DNA of 64,000 nt from Mycolicibacterium diernhoferi (GCF_019456655.1 NZ_CP080332.1:1054001-1118000), one strand, 5' to 3'. Positions 34,609 to 43,555 are shown, counted from the first letter of the stretch. Notes: generated by a model from the letters alone, not told the origin. Numbers and translations: made by a program.

Positions 34609-35514
34609 TCAATCGGTGCGTAGCCGTACCATCCGGGTCGTCGAACTTTCGTCCAGTTCGACGATATCGGCGCGGGAGCGCAGGAAATCACTGAAAGATT
34701 TGAAACCCAAAGACTTTTCGCTGAACGATGGGTCCATTCGCTTCATCTGGGCCTTCACCGCCGAATTGTGCAGCCAGTCCACGTCGTCCTTTTCCAGGCC
34801 GATTCGCAGGGCGCGTGTCAGCAGCGCGGTGGCGGCGGGTTGTGGGTCCGGTTCGGCCTCGGTTTCTGGTTCTGGTTCTGGTTCGCTGGGCTCGACCTTC
34901 TTGGAGCGTCTAGCCGGCTTCTTCGGCTCGGCAACGGGTTCAGGTTCGAATACCGGCACCCCCGGCAGGGCGTCGTAGACGACGAAATCATCGCACGCGG
35001 CGGCCAGCGCGCGGCTCGATGACCCCGCCACTCCTATGCCCACCACATAACGGCCGAGCCGTTTGCAGCGCTGGGCCAACGGGATGTAGTCCGAATCGCC
35101 GGCCACGATCACCACGTGGGTCAGATCGGGTAGCCGGAACATGTCCTCGACCGTGTCGACAGCCAGCCGGATATCGGCGCCGTTCTTACCGTAGGCGGCC
35201 GCGGGGAACAGTTGGACCAGGTCGACGGCTCGGCCCACCAGCTGCCGGCGGTAGCCGGCATTCACCTCCGCCGACCAGTCCGCGTAGGCCCGGGTGAGCA
35301 CGAGTGTCCCGAACGAGGATGCGAAGTCCAGTACCGCGCCGACATCAACGGTCGCGCGGTCCAAGCGCGCGGCCTCCAGACCCTTGGCTTTGTCGCGTTG
35401 AAAAGAATTGCGCCCGTTTACCTGGTCATATCGCGAGATGACGATGTTATCGAAGTCGAGATAGACCGCGACCCGAGCGGCGGCGATGTCTGTCATGACC
35501 CCAGTCTTGCTCAT
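34609..35514 (-). CDS. NYN-domain (PIN-like) protein with C-terminal OST-HTH/LOTUS-like region
   Basis: Protein of about 301 residues. The N-terminal NYN nuclease-like domain has the expected acidic sites: YLDFDNI, GADIRLAVD and AGDSDYIPL. A Pro/Glu-rich linker (EPSEPEPEPETEAE) leads to a C-terminal domain with SFSEKSLGFKSFSDFLR, the pattern of an OST-HTH/LOTUS RNA-binding module. This NYN-LOTUS combination is known in bacteria and suggests RNA processing. ATG 35514 and ATG 35496 are both possible starts; an in-frame extension to 35634 would cross the divergent desaturase start. Confidence 0.85.
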   Translation of the reverse strand: MSKTGVMTDIAAARVAVYLDFDNIVISRYDQVNGRNSFQRDKAKGLEAARLDRATVDVGAVLDFASSFGTLVLTRAYADWSAEVNAGYRRQLVGRAVDLVQLFPAAAYGKNGADIRLAVDTVEDMFRLPDLTHVVIVAGDSDYIPLAQRCKRLGRYVVGIGVAGSSSRALAAACDDFVVYDALPGVPVFEPEPVAEPKKPARRSKKVEPSEPEPEPETEAEPDPQPAATALLTRALRIGLEKDDVDWLHNSAVKAQMKRMDPSFSEKSLGFKSFSDFLRSRADIVELDESSTTRMVRLRTD

Positions 35515-35617
35515 CGGGGTGGCCCTGTGGCGCGGACGGTCGTTCGAGCCTAGGCTTGGGAGCGACGAACTCAGGTGGCCCGGACCCTGCCGCCGGTTGA
35601 GACGGATCGGGAACCAG

Positions 35618-36727
35618 GTGGCAATCAGTGACATCGCGTCGTACGCGAACCTGTCCGCAGCCGACGTGGAGTCGTTCGGGGCCGAACTGGATCTGGTACG
35701 CAGGGACGTTGCGGAGTCCCTCGGGGCGCGGGACGCGGCCTACATCCGGCGGGTGATCATCTTCCAGCGCACGTTGGACGTGGTGGCCCGGTTGCTGATC
35801 GCCGGGAGCCGTTCCAGGGGCGGATGGCTGGCCGGCACGTTCTCCCTGGCATACGCGAAATCCATCGAGAACATGGAGATCGGTCACAATGTCAGTCACG
35901 GCCAGTGGGACTGGATGAACGATCCGGAAATCCACTCCAACACCTGGGAATGGGACATGGTGGGCCCGTCGGCGCACTGGCGGTACTCGCACAACTACCG
36001 CCATCACGTGTTCAGCAATGTGCTCGGCGTGGACGATGATCTCGGGTTCGGGGTACTGCGGGTGACCCGCGATCAGCCGTGGAAGCGTGACCACCTGCTG
36101 CAGCCGCTGCGGAACTTGCTGCTGGCCGCCGTCTTCGAGTGGGGGATCGCCCGGCACGGATTTCATTCCGAACAGCAACGAGTCACTACCGAGGGTGAGA
36201 AGCGTGCGGTGGCTCGGGAAATGTACGCCAAGGTTCGCCGGCAGATCGTCAAGGATTACCTCCTGCTGCCGGCGTTGAGCCTGCGTAGGTGGCGCAGGAC
36301 CCTGGCCGCCAACGCCACCGCCAATCTGCTGCGCAACCTGTGGGCCTACGTGGTGATCTTCTGCGGGCATTTCCCCGACGGCGTGCAGCAGTTCACCCCC
36401 GAATCCCTGCGTGCCGAGACCAGGGCGCATTGGTATCTGCGGCAGATGTTGGGTGCTGCCAACTTCAAAGCCGGTCCGGTACTGGCGTTTTCGTCCGGAC
36501 ACCTCTGTTATCAGATCGAGCACCACTTGTTCCCGGACCTGCCGAGCAATCGCTATGCACAGATCAGCGCACGGGTGCGTGAGCTGTGTGGCAAGTACGA
36601 CATCCCTTACACCATCGGGTCGCTGCCCTGTCAGTATCTGCAGACGGTGCGGACCAACTTCCGCCTCGCGTTGCCCGATGGCGGGTGGGCCGCCCTTGCC
36701 GGGCGACCGATCCGGGTCACACCTTGA
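35618..36727 (+). CDS. DesA3-like membrane fatty acyl-CoA desaturase
   Basis: Integral membrane di-iron desaturase of 369 residues. All three His boxes are present: HNVSH, HNYRHH and QIEHH (QIEHHLFPDLP). The N-terminus from GTG 35618 (VAISDIASYANLSAADVES) and the long ENMEIGHNVSHGQWDWMNDP block resemble mycobacterial DesA3, which makes oleoyl-CoA from stearoyl-CoA. It is shorter than DesA3 because the C-terminal tail is missing. An electron-donating reductase is not adjacent. Its end overlaps a convergent small CsbD-like gene by 11 bp. Confidence 0.9.
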   Translation: MAISDIASYANLSAADVESFGAELDLVRRDVAESLGARDAAYIRRVIIFQRTLDVVARLLIAGSRSRGGWLAGTFSLAYAKSIENMEIGHNVSHGQWDWMNDPEIHSNTWEWDMVGPSAHWRYSHNYRHHVFSNVLGVDDDLGFGVLRVTRDQPWKRDHLLQPLRNLLLAAVFEWGIARHGFHSEQQRVTTEGEKRAVAREMYAKVRRQIVKDYLLLPALSLRRWRRTLAANATANLLRNLWAYVVIFCGHFPDGVQQFTPESLRAETRAHWYLRQMLGAANFKAGPVLAFSSGHLCYQIEHHLFPDLPSNRYAQISARVRELCGKYDIPYTIGSLPCQYLQTVRTNFRLALPDGGWAALAGRPIRVTP

Positions 36728-36845
36728 AGGTGTCGGTGCTCTTGTCGTCGACCTGCCGCACGTTGTTCTCTGCCTGCTCGATATGGCCCTCGTTGCGCAG
36801 CCGACGATTGTCCGTGGCCCACCCGACGTATCTCTTGGTGGCCAC
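36717..36845 (-). CDS. CsbD-like small stress protein
   Basis: A 42-residue frame on the minus strand reads MATKRYVGWATDNRRLRNEG then HIEQAENNVRQVDDK, which fits the short hydrophilic CsbD motif (GKATG..LEAEGK..QAKG). GTG 36845 has AAGGG 7 bases upstream. CsbD proteins are general-stress proteins without a known mechanism. It overlaps the desaturase end by 11 bp, tail to tail. The call rests on motif similarity over a very short sequence. Confidence 0.55.
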   Translation of the reverse strand: MATKRYVGWATDNRRLRNEGHIEQAENNVRQVDDKSTDTFKV

Positions 36846-36994
36846 TGTTGCGCCCTTGAGTCTGTTGCCGCATCGCCTCTGTGCGATTGCCGGCCGTGAA
36901 TCCCTTTGCGGGCGTTTGATTTGACGCTACACCTGATCGGGGCGCGGGCGTGTCGACTAAGATCAGGTCCGGTCTGGGGAAGGCGGAGTTCCCG

Positions 36995-37744
36995 GTGAAG
37001 GACGACACGACCGCGGCGGCAGCCGATCTGCAGGCCGGCCTGAGCCGGCTCGCCGGCCTGGTCGCCGACAGTCTCGGTTTGCCGCAGGTGTTGGCAGAGG
37101 TGGCTGGGTCGGCCGTCCGCGCAATACCGGGCGCCGACGGTGCCGGGGTGACGCTGCTGTGCGGTGAACCGCACGACCGGACGGTGGTGGCACGGGCGGC
37201 CAGCGTGCCGTTCGTCACCGAGGTCGACGCTATCCAGTACCAGACACTGAGCGAGGGGCCCGGCCTAACCGCCGTGGAGCTGCGGCGCGCCGTCTGGTCG
37301 GGGTCGCTGGGCGGTGACCGGTCGTGGCCGCGGTTCGGCCCGCGGGTGGGCCGGATGGGGGTGCACAGCGCCCTGGCGTTGCCGCTGACCGTAGCGGACC
37401 AGGTGGTCGGCGCGATCACCGTGTATGCGTACGGCAAGGACAGTTTCGGTGGGCACGCCGCCGAGTTCGGAGAACTTTTCGCAAAGCCTGCTGCGGTCGC
37501 AGTGCACAACGCCCGAATCCTCGCCGACGCGCTGACGCTGACCGATCAGTTGCGGGCGGCGCTGTCAACGCGGCCGGTGATCGATCAGGCGATCGGGATC
37601 ATCCGGTCGCGCACGGGTCGCAGTGCCGCCGAGGCGTTCGCGCAGTTGCGTGCGGTGAGTCAGGCCGAACAACGCAAACTGGCCGAAGTTGCCGAACGGG
37701 TTGTCGACGAGGCCGTCCGCAGGGCCCGCCTCCGCCCACGCTGA
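36995..37744 (+). CDS. GAF-ANTAR transcription antitermination regulator
   Basis: Regulator of 249 residues with an N-terminal GAF sensor domain (about 15-170, GADGAGVTLL, VHSALALPLTVADQVVGAI) and a C-terminal ANTAR RNA-binding domain (about 185-240, RPVIDQAIGIIRSRTGRSAAEAFAQL). ANTAR proteins bind paired hairpins in leader RNA and prevent termination. GTG 36995 has GGCGGAG about 6 bases upstream; an in-frame GTG at 36950 has no such site. The target is not visible. Confidence 0.85.
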   Translation: MKDDTTAAAADLQAGLSRLAGLVADSLGLPQVLAEVAGSAVRAIPGADGAGVTLLCGEPHDRTVVARAASVPFVTEVDAIQYQTLSEGPGLTAVELRRAVWSGSLGGDRSWPRFGPRVGRMGVHSALALPLTVADQVVGAITVYAYGKDSFGGHAAEFGELFAKPAAVAVHNARILADALTLTDQLRAALSTRPVIDQAIGIIRSRTGRSAAEAFAQLRAVSQAEQRKLAEVAERVVDEAVRRARLRPR

Positions 37745-37773
37745 CCAGGTGAATGCGGGTCAGGAGGTGTAAC

Positions 37774-37809
37774 GTGGAGGAAGTTGGGACCCCAGCCGGT
37801 CCGGGATGA
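37774..37809 (+). CDS. Putative 11-residue leader ORF
   Basis: GTG 37774 has a perfect AGGAGG at 37762-37767, the best ribosome site in this stretch. The frame encodes MEEVGTPAGPG, and its stop overlaps the next ATG (ATGA at 37806-37809). It may exist to load ribosomes for the following genes. Confidence 0.4.
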   Translation: MEEVGTPAGPG

Positions 37810-37892
37810 GTCAGCTGTCCGCCGTTGAACTCGCCGAGCGATCGCTCGCGCCGGACATTCAGGTGTCATCCGTCTGTTTGGATCACCGTTGA
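37806..37892 (+). CDS. Putative 28-residue leader ORF
   Basis: ATG 37806 overlaps the 11-codon frame, and the stop TGA overlaps the TTG start of the glycosyltransferase (TTGA at 37889-37892). The peptide starts MSQLSAVELAERSLAPDIQ, with no domain. The overlap at both ends suggests translational coupling and supports the unusual TTG start downstream. Confidence 0.4.
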   Translation: MSQLSAVELAERSLAPDIQVSSVCLDHR

Positions 37893-39082
37893 CCATTGCC
37901 CCCATCGCTTCCAGTTTTCACGTTTCGCGTACCCCGGTGTGGGAGCGCTCGCGCCCACGCGTTCCTTCCATCGGCCTGCTCAGCACCTATCCGCCCACGC
38001 CGTGCGGCCTGGCAAATTTCAGCGCGGCACTTGTCGATGGCCTGTCTGCCAACGGCTCCCAGGTCAACGTGGTGCGGGTGGCCGACGGGTCACCCAGCCT
38101 CAGCGATCGCGTCGTCGGCGAGTTGACCAACGGATCTCCCGCGTCCGTCACTCGATGTGCAGACCTGCTCAGCGGTAGTGACGTCGCGATCATTCAGCAC
38201 GAGTTCGGGATCTACGGTGGTACAGACGGCGATGAAGTCATCGATATACTTGGCGCCCTTCGAATTCCGTCGATCGTCGTGCTGCACACGGTGCCCAGAG
38301 ACCCGACCCCGCATCAGCGTTGGGTGCTGGCGTCCGTGATGGCGCTGGCCGATCGCGTGGTCGTGATGTCCGTGGCGGCCAGAGCGCTGCTGGGTGCCGG
38401 ATTCGATGTCGAGCACAAGGTCTCCATGATCCCGCACGGTTCGTCCGCCCCCACCCGAGCGCCCAACAAGCGTGACGGGCGGCCGACATTGTTGACGTGG
38501 GGCTTGCTCGGCCCGGGCAAGGGTGTCGAGCGGGTCATCGACTCGATGAAATCTCTGCAGGACCTCCCGGGTAACCCGCGGTACCTGATCGCCGGGCGCA
38601 CGCATCCGAAGGTGCTGGCCGCCGACGGTGAGGCCTACCGGGATGCGCGCACGGAGCAGGCGAAGCGGGTAGGGGTCGCGGGGTCGGTGTCTTTCGACCC
38701 GACCTACCGCAGCACGGCATCGCTGTCGGCTCTCGCGCAGACCTCTGCGTTGGTGGTGCTGCCGTACGACTCCACCGAACAGGTGACGTCCGGGGTGCTG
38801 GTGGACGCGATCGCCAGCGGCCGTCCGGTTGTCGCGACGGCCTTCCCGCATGCGGTGGAACTGCTCGGTACCGGTGCCGGTTTGGTCGTCGACCACGATG
38901 ATCCGGATGCCATGACCTCAGCACTGCGATCCGTCCTGTCCGATCCCCGGCTGGCCGGGGGCATGGCGGCGGAGGCGCGTCGGCTGGCGCCCACCATGGC
39001 CTGGCCGGTGATAGCCAGTTCCTATCAGGCTGTGGCGCAACGACTCATCGCGAAGCAAGCGGCCCGCTCGTGGCGCCGATAA
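37889..39082 (+). CDS. Glycosyltransferase family 4 protein
   Basis: GT-B fold transferase of 397 residues. The N-terminal domain starts at about residue 28 with SIGLLSTYPPTPCGLANFSA, a nucleotide-sugar GT4 hallmark. The C-terminal domain has LTWGLLGPGKGVERVIDSM and the acceptor/donor loop DSTEQVTSGVLVDAIASGRPVV, with the conserved-type Glu and EL ending. The start is TTG 37889, coupled to an upstream small frame; GTG 37937 is an alternative. It overlaps the next gene by 13 bp and is the first of a three-gene glycan cassette. Confidence 0.85.
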   Translation: MTIAPIASSFHVSRTPVWERSRPRVPSIGLLSTYPPTPCGLANFSAALVDGLSANGSQVNVVRVADGSPSLSDRVVGELTNGSPASVTRCADLLSGSDVAIIQHEFGIYGGTDGDEVIDILGALRIPSIVVLHTVPRDPTPHQRWVLASVMALADRVVVMSVAARALLGAGFDVEHKVSMIPHGSSAPTRAPNKRDGRPTLLTWGLLGPGKGVERVIDSMKSLQDLPGNPRYLIAGRTHPKVLAADGEAYRDARTEQAKRVGVAGSVSFDPTYRSTASLSALAQTSALVVLPYDSTEQVTSGVLVDAIASGRPVVATAFPHAVELLGTGAGLVVDHDDPDAMTSALRSVLSDPRLAGGMAAEARRLAPTMAWPVIASSYQAVAQRLIAKQAARSWRR

Positions 39083-40086
39083 CGGTGCGGTTCGACCACC
39101 TGCTGCGCATCTCCGATCAGCACGGCACGTTCGAACACGCACTCGGCGCAGAACCCCGGCGCGAACACGGGTACTGCACCGACGATATGGCCAGGGTGCT
39201 CGTTGTGACCAGTCGTCAGCCCGAGCCCGACGCAACCGTGCGCGCGCTCGAGCGGGTGGCGGTGCGGTTTCTCGATGAGGCGCAGGCGTATTCCGGCGGG
39301 TGCCGCAACCGGATGGACGTCAACGGGCGGTGGACCGACTCGTACGCTCTGGAGGACTGCTGGGGCAGGTGTCTGTGGGGCCTGGGCACGGCCGCCGCGC
39401 ACAGTGACACCGGGCTGATCCGCAGGCTGTCGGTGGTGCAGTTCGAGCGGGCCGCACATGCGCGTTCGCGCTGGCCGCGCGCGATGGCATTCGCCGCGGT
39501 GGGAGCCGCGGAGTTGCTCAGCGTCGATCCGGCGAACAAGGCAGCCCGATCCTTGCTCAAGGACTATGTCACCGTTCTGCCCGAACCGACCGGTGACGAC
39601 GACTGGCCGTGGCCCGAGAAACGGCTCACCTATGCCAATGCGATCCTCGCCGAGGCGATGATCGCTGCCGGCGGTGCGCTCGATGACGCGGCGTTGTGTC
39701 AGCGCGGGCTGGACCTGCTCGGCTGGCTCATCGAACGGGATACCGGCGACGGTCATCTGTCACCCACTCCGGCCGGCGGCTGGTCCGCCGGCGAGCCGAG
39801 GCCCGCCTTCGACCAGCAGCCGATCGAGGTGTCCTCGCTGGCCGACGCCTGCGCGCGCGCCGCAACCATGGATGCGGCTGCGATCTGGCCGGATACCGTA
39901 CGGGCGGCCGTCGCCTGGTTCCAGGGTGACAACGACGCCGGCATGCTGATGTGGGATCCGGACAGCGGTGCGGGTTTCGACGGACTGCAGCGCGATGGGG
40001 TGAACATGAACAGGGGCGCGGAGTCGACGCTCGCGATGCTGTCCACCTTCCAGCAGGCGCAGCGCTTCGCCGGTGTCCCGCAATGA
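39070..40086 (+). CDS. Glycosidase-like (alpha/alpha-barrel) protein of the glycan cassette
   Basis: Protein of 338 residues with repeated helical segments (RWTDSYALEDCWGRCLWGLG, RWPRAMAFAAVGAAELLSV, LTYANAILAEAMIAAGGAL) and conserved Trp, His, Glu and Asp patches, as in six-hairpin glycosidase-like proteins sometimes annotated as glycosyltransferases. I recognise the general fold type but not a named family. It overlaps its neighbours at both ends (13 bp and 4 bp), so it clearly works with them. Confidence 0.6.
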   Translation: MAPITVRFDHLLRISDQHGTFEHALGAEPRREHGYCTDDMARVLVVTSRQPEPDATVRALERVAVRFLDEAQAYSGGCRNRMDVNGRWTDSYALEDCWGRCLWGLGTAAAHSDTGLIRRLSVVQFERAAHARSRWPRAMAFAAVGAAELLSVDPANKAARSLLKDYVTVLPEPTGDDDWPWPEKRLTYANAILAEAMIAAGGALDDAALCQRGLDLLGWLIERDTGDGHLSPTPAGGWSAGEPRPAFDQQPIEVSSLADACARAATMDAAAIWPDTVRAAVAWFQGDNDAGMLMWDPDSGAGFDGLQRDGVNMNRGAESTLAMLSTFQQAQRFAGVPQ

Positions 40087-41561
40087 CCCTGACCTGGGAC
40101 ACGCTGGTCACCCGGAGCCCGCAACGACTCGAGGCGGACCGTTCCCGGGTCCTCACCCAGCTGTTCGTCCCCGGCCAGGAAGGTTTCGAGGACCGGGAGT
40201 CACGGTCGGGGGCGGTGCTGAGACGGATCTTCGCACTCGACGAGAGCGAGGTTCAGGCGGCGCTCGATGATGTCATCGCACGTTTCGCCGGGCGCCACAG
40301 AAATCTCGAAGTCACGTTCGGCCGGCACGCGCGTGAGCTCGCCGACCGGCTCGATCCCGATCTCGAACTGTCCCAAGCGCGAATATTGTTGCTGGGCGCA
40401 ACCTTCACCAACGAGGTCGCCAGCGAGGGTGCGGCGCTGTGCAATCCGAGCATGGTGGCCCATCCTGATCAGGGTGGTGTCGCGGCGGGCTGCCTGCGCT
40501 TCGTGATGAGCGTCCGTGGGATCGGCGAGGGGCACCGATCGTCCATCGGGTTCCGCACCGGAACCGTCGACGGGGCCGGTCGGGTACACGTCGAGGATGC
40601 GGTGCCGTTCGCCACGGCGGGTACGGTCACGCCGACGCTGCTCGACGCGGCGGCGTTCCGCAGCGAGCTCGTCGGCCGCAATGATGCCGAGGAAGCAGCC
40701 GGGTTCGTGTTCGGTGCACTCGGGGAATCGTTCACCCGGTTTGATCTGGACGAGCAGTTGGACCGACTGCACGATCACCGCGCCACCCGGGGCCATGCCC
40801 TGGCCACCATCGAACAGATCCGGACGCTTGCAGATCGTAGCTATGCGCTCGAATTCCCTTCGGCCACAGCGCTTTCTGAGCGTGTGCTGTGGCCGGTCAC
40901 CGCGGCCGAAGCGGTCGGGATGGAGGACGCGCGGTTCGTGCGCTTCGTTGAGGACGACGGAACGGTCATCTACCACGCCACCTACACCGCCTACAGCGGT
41001 TCACGGATCAGTCAGCAGTTGTTGACCACCACCGATTTCCGATCGTTCACGTCGGTGCCGATGGTCGGTCGGGCTGCCGCGAACAAGGGGCTGGCGCTGT
41101 TCCCGCGCCGTATCGGTGGGCGATACGCCGGGATGTCCAGGTCGGACCGCGAGTCCAACATGGTGGCCTACACCGATGATCTGTCGGTGTGGGACACGAC
41201 AGCGCCCTGTCAGCATTCGATGCAGGCTTGGGAGGCCCTGCAGCTGGGCAACTGCGGCCCGCCGATCGAAACCGAGGAGGGATGGCTGGTGCTCACTCAC
41301 GGTGTGGGGCCGATGCGCACCTACCGGATCGGGGCGATCCTGCTCGACCTGGACGATCCGACCCGCATGATCGGCCGGCTGGCCGAGCCGCTACTGAGTC
41401 CCGCCGCCGGCGAGCAGGACGGCTATGTGCCCAACGTCGTGTACTCGTGTGGGGGATTGGTGCACGCCGACACGCTGGTGCTGCCGTACGGCATCGGCGA
41501 CGCCGCGATCGGCATCGCCACCGTGCCGCTGTCGATGTTGCTGTCCGCGCTGCGTCGGTGA
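40083..41561 (+). CDS. GH130-like glycoside phosphorylase/hydrolase
   Basis: Protein of 492 residues. The C-terminal 300 form a five-bladed beta-propeller of the GH130 type: VGMEDARFVRFVEDDGT, NKGLALFPRRIGGRYAGMSR, GNCGPPIETEEGWLVLTHGV and MRTYRIGAILLDLDDP. GH130 enzymes act on beta-mannosides, often by phosphorolysis. The N-terminal 200 residues are an extra helical domain. ATG 40083 overlaps the preceding stop (ATGA). Substrate cannot be fixed; beta-mannose linkages are the family expectation. Confidence 0.8.
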   Translation: MTLTWDTLVTRSPQRLEADRSRVLTQLFVPGQEGFEDRESRSGAVLRRIFALDESEVQAALDDVIARFAGRHRNLEVTFGRHARELADRLDPDLELSQARILLLGATFTNEVASEGAALCNPSMVAHPDQGGVAAGCLRFVMSVRGIGEGHRSSIGFRTGTVDGAGRVHVEDAVPFATAGTVTPTLLDAAAFRSELVGRNDAEEAAGFVFGALGESFTRFDLDEQLDRLHDHRATRGHALATIEQIRTLADRSYALEFPSATALSERVLWPVTAAEAVGMEDARFVRFVEDDGTVIYHATYTAYSGSRISQQLLTTTDFRSFTSVPMVGRAAANKGLALFPRRIGGRYAGMSRSDRESNMVAYTDDLSVWDTTAPCQHSMQAWEALQLGNCGPPIETEEGWLVLTHGVGPMRTYRIGAILLDLDDPTRMIGRLAEPLLSPAAGEQDGYVPNVVYSCGGLVHADTLVLPYGIGDAAIGIATVPLSMLLSALRR

Positions 41562-41712
41562 CCCCGCGGATTTAGGTTAGCTCCTCTAACTGAGCCAGCT
41601 GGCGGGTAGTGCTGCGTCGATCTAACAAAATATTCGTTCCGCACCGCGAAACCGGCCGGTGCACTGGGCAAATGCGCGTAAGCAACCGACGCGAAACCGA
41701 TGCCCGATTGAA

Positions 41713-41728
41713 TGTGATTCATCGCACG
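41713..41728. promoter_or_regulatory. Candidate CRP-type site
   Basis: TGTGATTCATCGCACG matches the mycobacterial CRP pattern TGTGA-N6-TCACR at all but one position and lies 44 bp upstream of a small membrane protein gene. The site is a pattern match only. Confidence 0.35.
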
Positions 41729-41771
41729 TCGTGCGCTACATTGTGACGGCAGTCATACGAAAGGGTTGGAC

Positions 41772-41921
41772 ATGAGCGGTGTACTCCTCGCCATTGTGAT
41801 GGTCTTGCTGGGCGCCGGTTCCATCGCCGCCGTCGTCGCCGCCGCCGTGCTCGGATACGGCACGATCGCGCTGGCGATCGGCATCATCTCCAGCGCAGCC
41901 TTCGCCGCGAAGACGGTCTGA
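41772..41921 (+). CDS. Small hydrophobic membrane protein
   Basis: Open frame of 49 residues, almost entirely hydrophobic (MSGVLLAIVMVLLGAGSIAA, then VVAAAVLGYGTIALAIGIIS), which would form one or two membrane helices. AAAGGG lies about 9 bases before ATG 41772. It ends 11 bp from the convergent recD stop. Function unknown. Confidence 0.55.
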   Translation: MSGVLLAIVMVLLGAGSIAAVVAAAVLGYGTIALAIGIISSAAFAAKTV

Positions 41922-41932
41922 CCCGCCCGTTC

Positions 41933-43555
41933 TCAGGGCCGCTGCCGCAGTCGCGGCCCCAGCCCCGTTGCGCGTACCGCCTGCCGGTCGATCGCCGCGC
42001 GCACCTCGGCCTCTGAACCCACCACGCGCACCCGGCTCTTCGCCCGGGTGACAGCGGTGTAGAACAGCTCCCTGGTCAGCAACCGGGAGTCCTCCGGGGG
42101 CAGCAGCACTGTCACCTCGTCGGCCTGGCTGCCCTGGGACTTGTGGATCGTCATCGCGTGCATGGTCTCCACCTCGACGAGGCGGCCCGGCGTGAACGAC
42201 AGCCCACCGATCGCGACCCGCAGCCCGTCCGGCGCGGCCACCGTCACCCCGGTGTCCCCGTTGTACAGCTTGAGGCCATAGTCGTTGGCGGTCACCAGGA
42301 TCGGGCGGCCGGCGTACCACGTCGACCACAGCGGCTCACCGGTCGCCTCGGTCAGCCAGCGCTCCACCTGACGATTCCAGTGCGCCACCCCGAACGGCCC
42401 ACGCCGGTGCGCGCACAGCAGCCGGTGCTCGTCCAGCGTCGCCGCCGCGGTGGCGGCATCGCCGAGGACGCATGCCTCCCGCAGCCGAAGTGCCTGCGGC
42501 AGCAACACATCCCGCAACGAGTGTGCCGACGGCAGCCACTCGATGTGCTCGTCACCGGCCCGCAACACCTCCAGCGCCGCGTCCGCATCCCCGGCGCGCA
42601 CCGCGGCGGCCAGCTCGCCGATGGCCGCACCGAACCGGTGCGAGGTCGTCAACGACGCCACCCGCGAGGCGCCCAGTCCGTCCACCAGATCCGCCAGCAC
42701 CGCGCCGGCCTCCACCGAGGCCAGCTGATCCGGGTCGCCCACCAGCAGCAGCCGGGTCTGCGGGCGCACAGCCTCCAGCAGCCGGGCCATCATGGTCAGC
42801 GACACCATCGAGGTCTCGTCGACGACGATGACATCGTGCGGCAACCGATTACCGCGATGGTGCCGGAACCGCGACGAGGTGTCCGGGCGTGCCCCGAGCA
42901 GCCGGTGCAGCGTGGTGGCCCGCAAGCCGGCCAGCCGGGCGCGGTCCTGCGGGTCGAGTTCGTCGACCTGCAACTGCACCGCCTCCTGCAACCGCGCCGC
43001 CGCCTTCCCAGTCGGTGCGGCCAGCGCGATCCGCGGCGACGGACGGCCCGCGAGCGCGGCCTGCTCGGCCAGCAACGCCAGCAGCCGCGCCACGGTCGTC
43101 GTCTTGCCGGTTCCCGGCCCGCCGGTGAGCACGGTAAGTCCCTGGGACAACGCCACTTTGGCCGCGGTGCGCTGTTCGGCGTACTGGTCGGGGAACAGTC
43201 GCAACACGTCGGGCGCCTCCCCGGGTGGGACGGTGCCCACCAGCGCCAGCACATCGGCGCACACCTGCTGTTCCTCCAGCCAGTAGCGGTCCAGATACAG
43301 CAGGTCACCGAAGAGGCGCAGCACCGGCGGCGTGGCGGCCAGCGGGCTCGCCGCCACCGCCGCCAGCCACGCATCGGGCTGCAGTCCCACCGACGGCGCC
43401 GCCTCGCGCAGATCCACGCACACCGACCCGCCGCGCAGGGCGCGCACCACCAGGCGCACGGCCAGCGCCACCTCCTCGGAGCTCTCCCCGGCCAACGCCG
43501 TCAACCGTTGGGCCACCTGGATATCGGCGGGCTCGAAGTCGATGTCGATGGTCAT
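41933..43555 (-). CDS. recD: Exodeoxyribonuclease V subunit RecD (5'-3' helicase)
   Basis: SF1B helicase of 540 residues. Walker A GGPGTGKTTT has Lys151, the Walker B is VIVVDETSMV, motif IV-like VGDPDQLASVEAG follows, and MTIHKSQGSQADEV plus FYTAVTRAK form the C-terminal motifs. ATG 43555 overlaps the recB stop by 4 bp. It is the last gene of recC-recB-recD. In mycobacteria RecBCD acts mainly in single-strand annealing while AdnAB drives recombination (established), so the gene is not redundant. Confidence 0.95.
   Translation of the reverse strand: MTIDIDFEPADIQVAQRLTALAGESSEEVALAVRLVVRALRGGSVCVDLREAAPSVGLQPDAWLAAVAASPLAATPPVLRLFGDLLYLDRYWLEEQQVCADVLALVGTVPPGEAPDVLRLFPDQYAEQRTAAKVALSQGLTVLTGGPGTGKTTTVARLLALLAEQAALAGRPSPRIALAAPTGKAAARLQEAVQLQVDELDPQDRARLAGLRATTLHRLLGARPDTSSRFRHHRGNRLPHDVIVVDETSMVSLTMMARLLEAVRPQTRLLLVGDPDQLASVEAGAVLADLVDGLGASRVASLTTSHRFGAAIGELAAAVRAGDADAALEVLRAGDEHIEWLPSAHSLRDVLLPQALRLREACVLGDAATAAATLDEHRLLCAHRRGPFGVAHWNRQVERWLTEATGEPLWSTWYAGRPILVTANDYGLKLYNGDTGVTVAAPDGLRVAIGGLSFTPGRLVEVETMHAMTIHKSQGSQADEVTVLLPPEDSRLLTRELFYTAVTRAKSRVRVVGSEAEVRAAIDRQAVRATGLGPRLRQRP

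Noticed and set aside
41572..41590. Possible IdeR (iron) box TTAGGTTAG near the end of the glycan cassette
   Set aside because: Only the left half matches; the right half is spaced wrongly (CTAAC after a 5-base gap), so it is not a 19-bp iron box.
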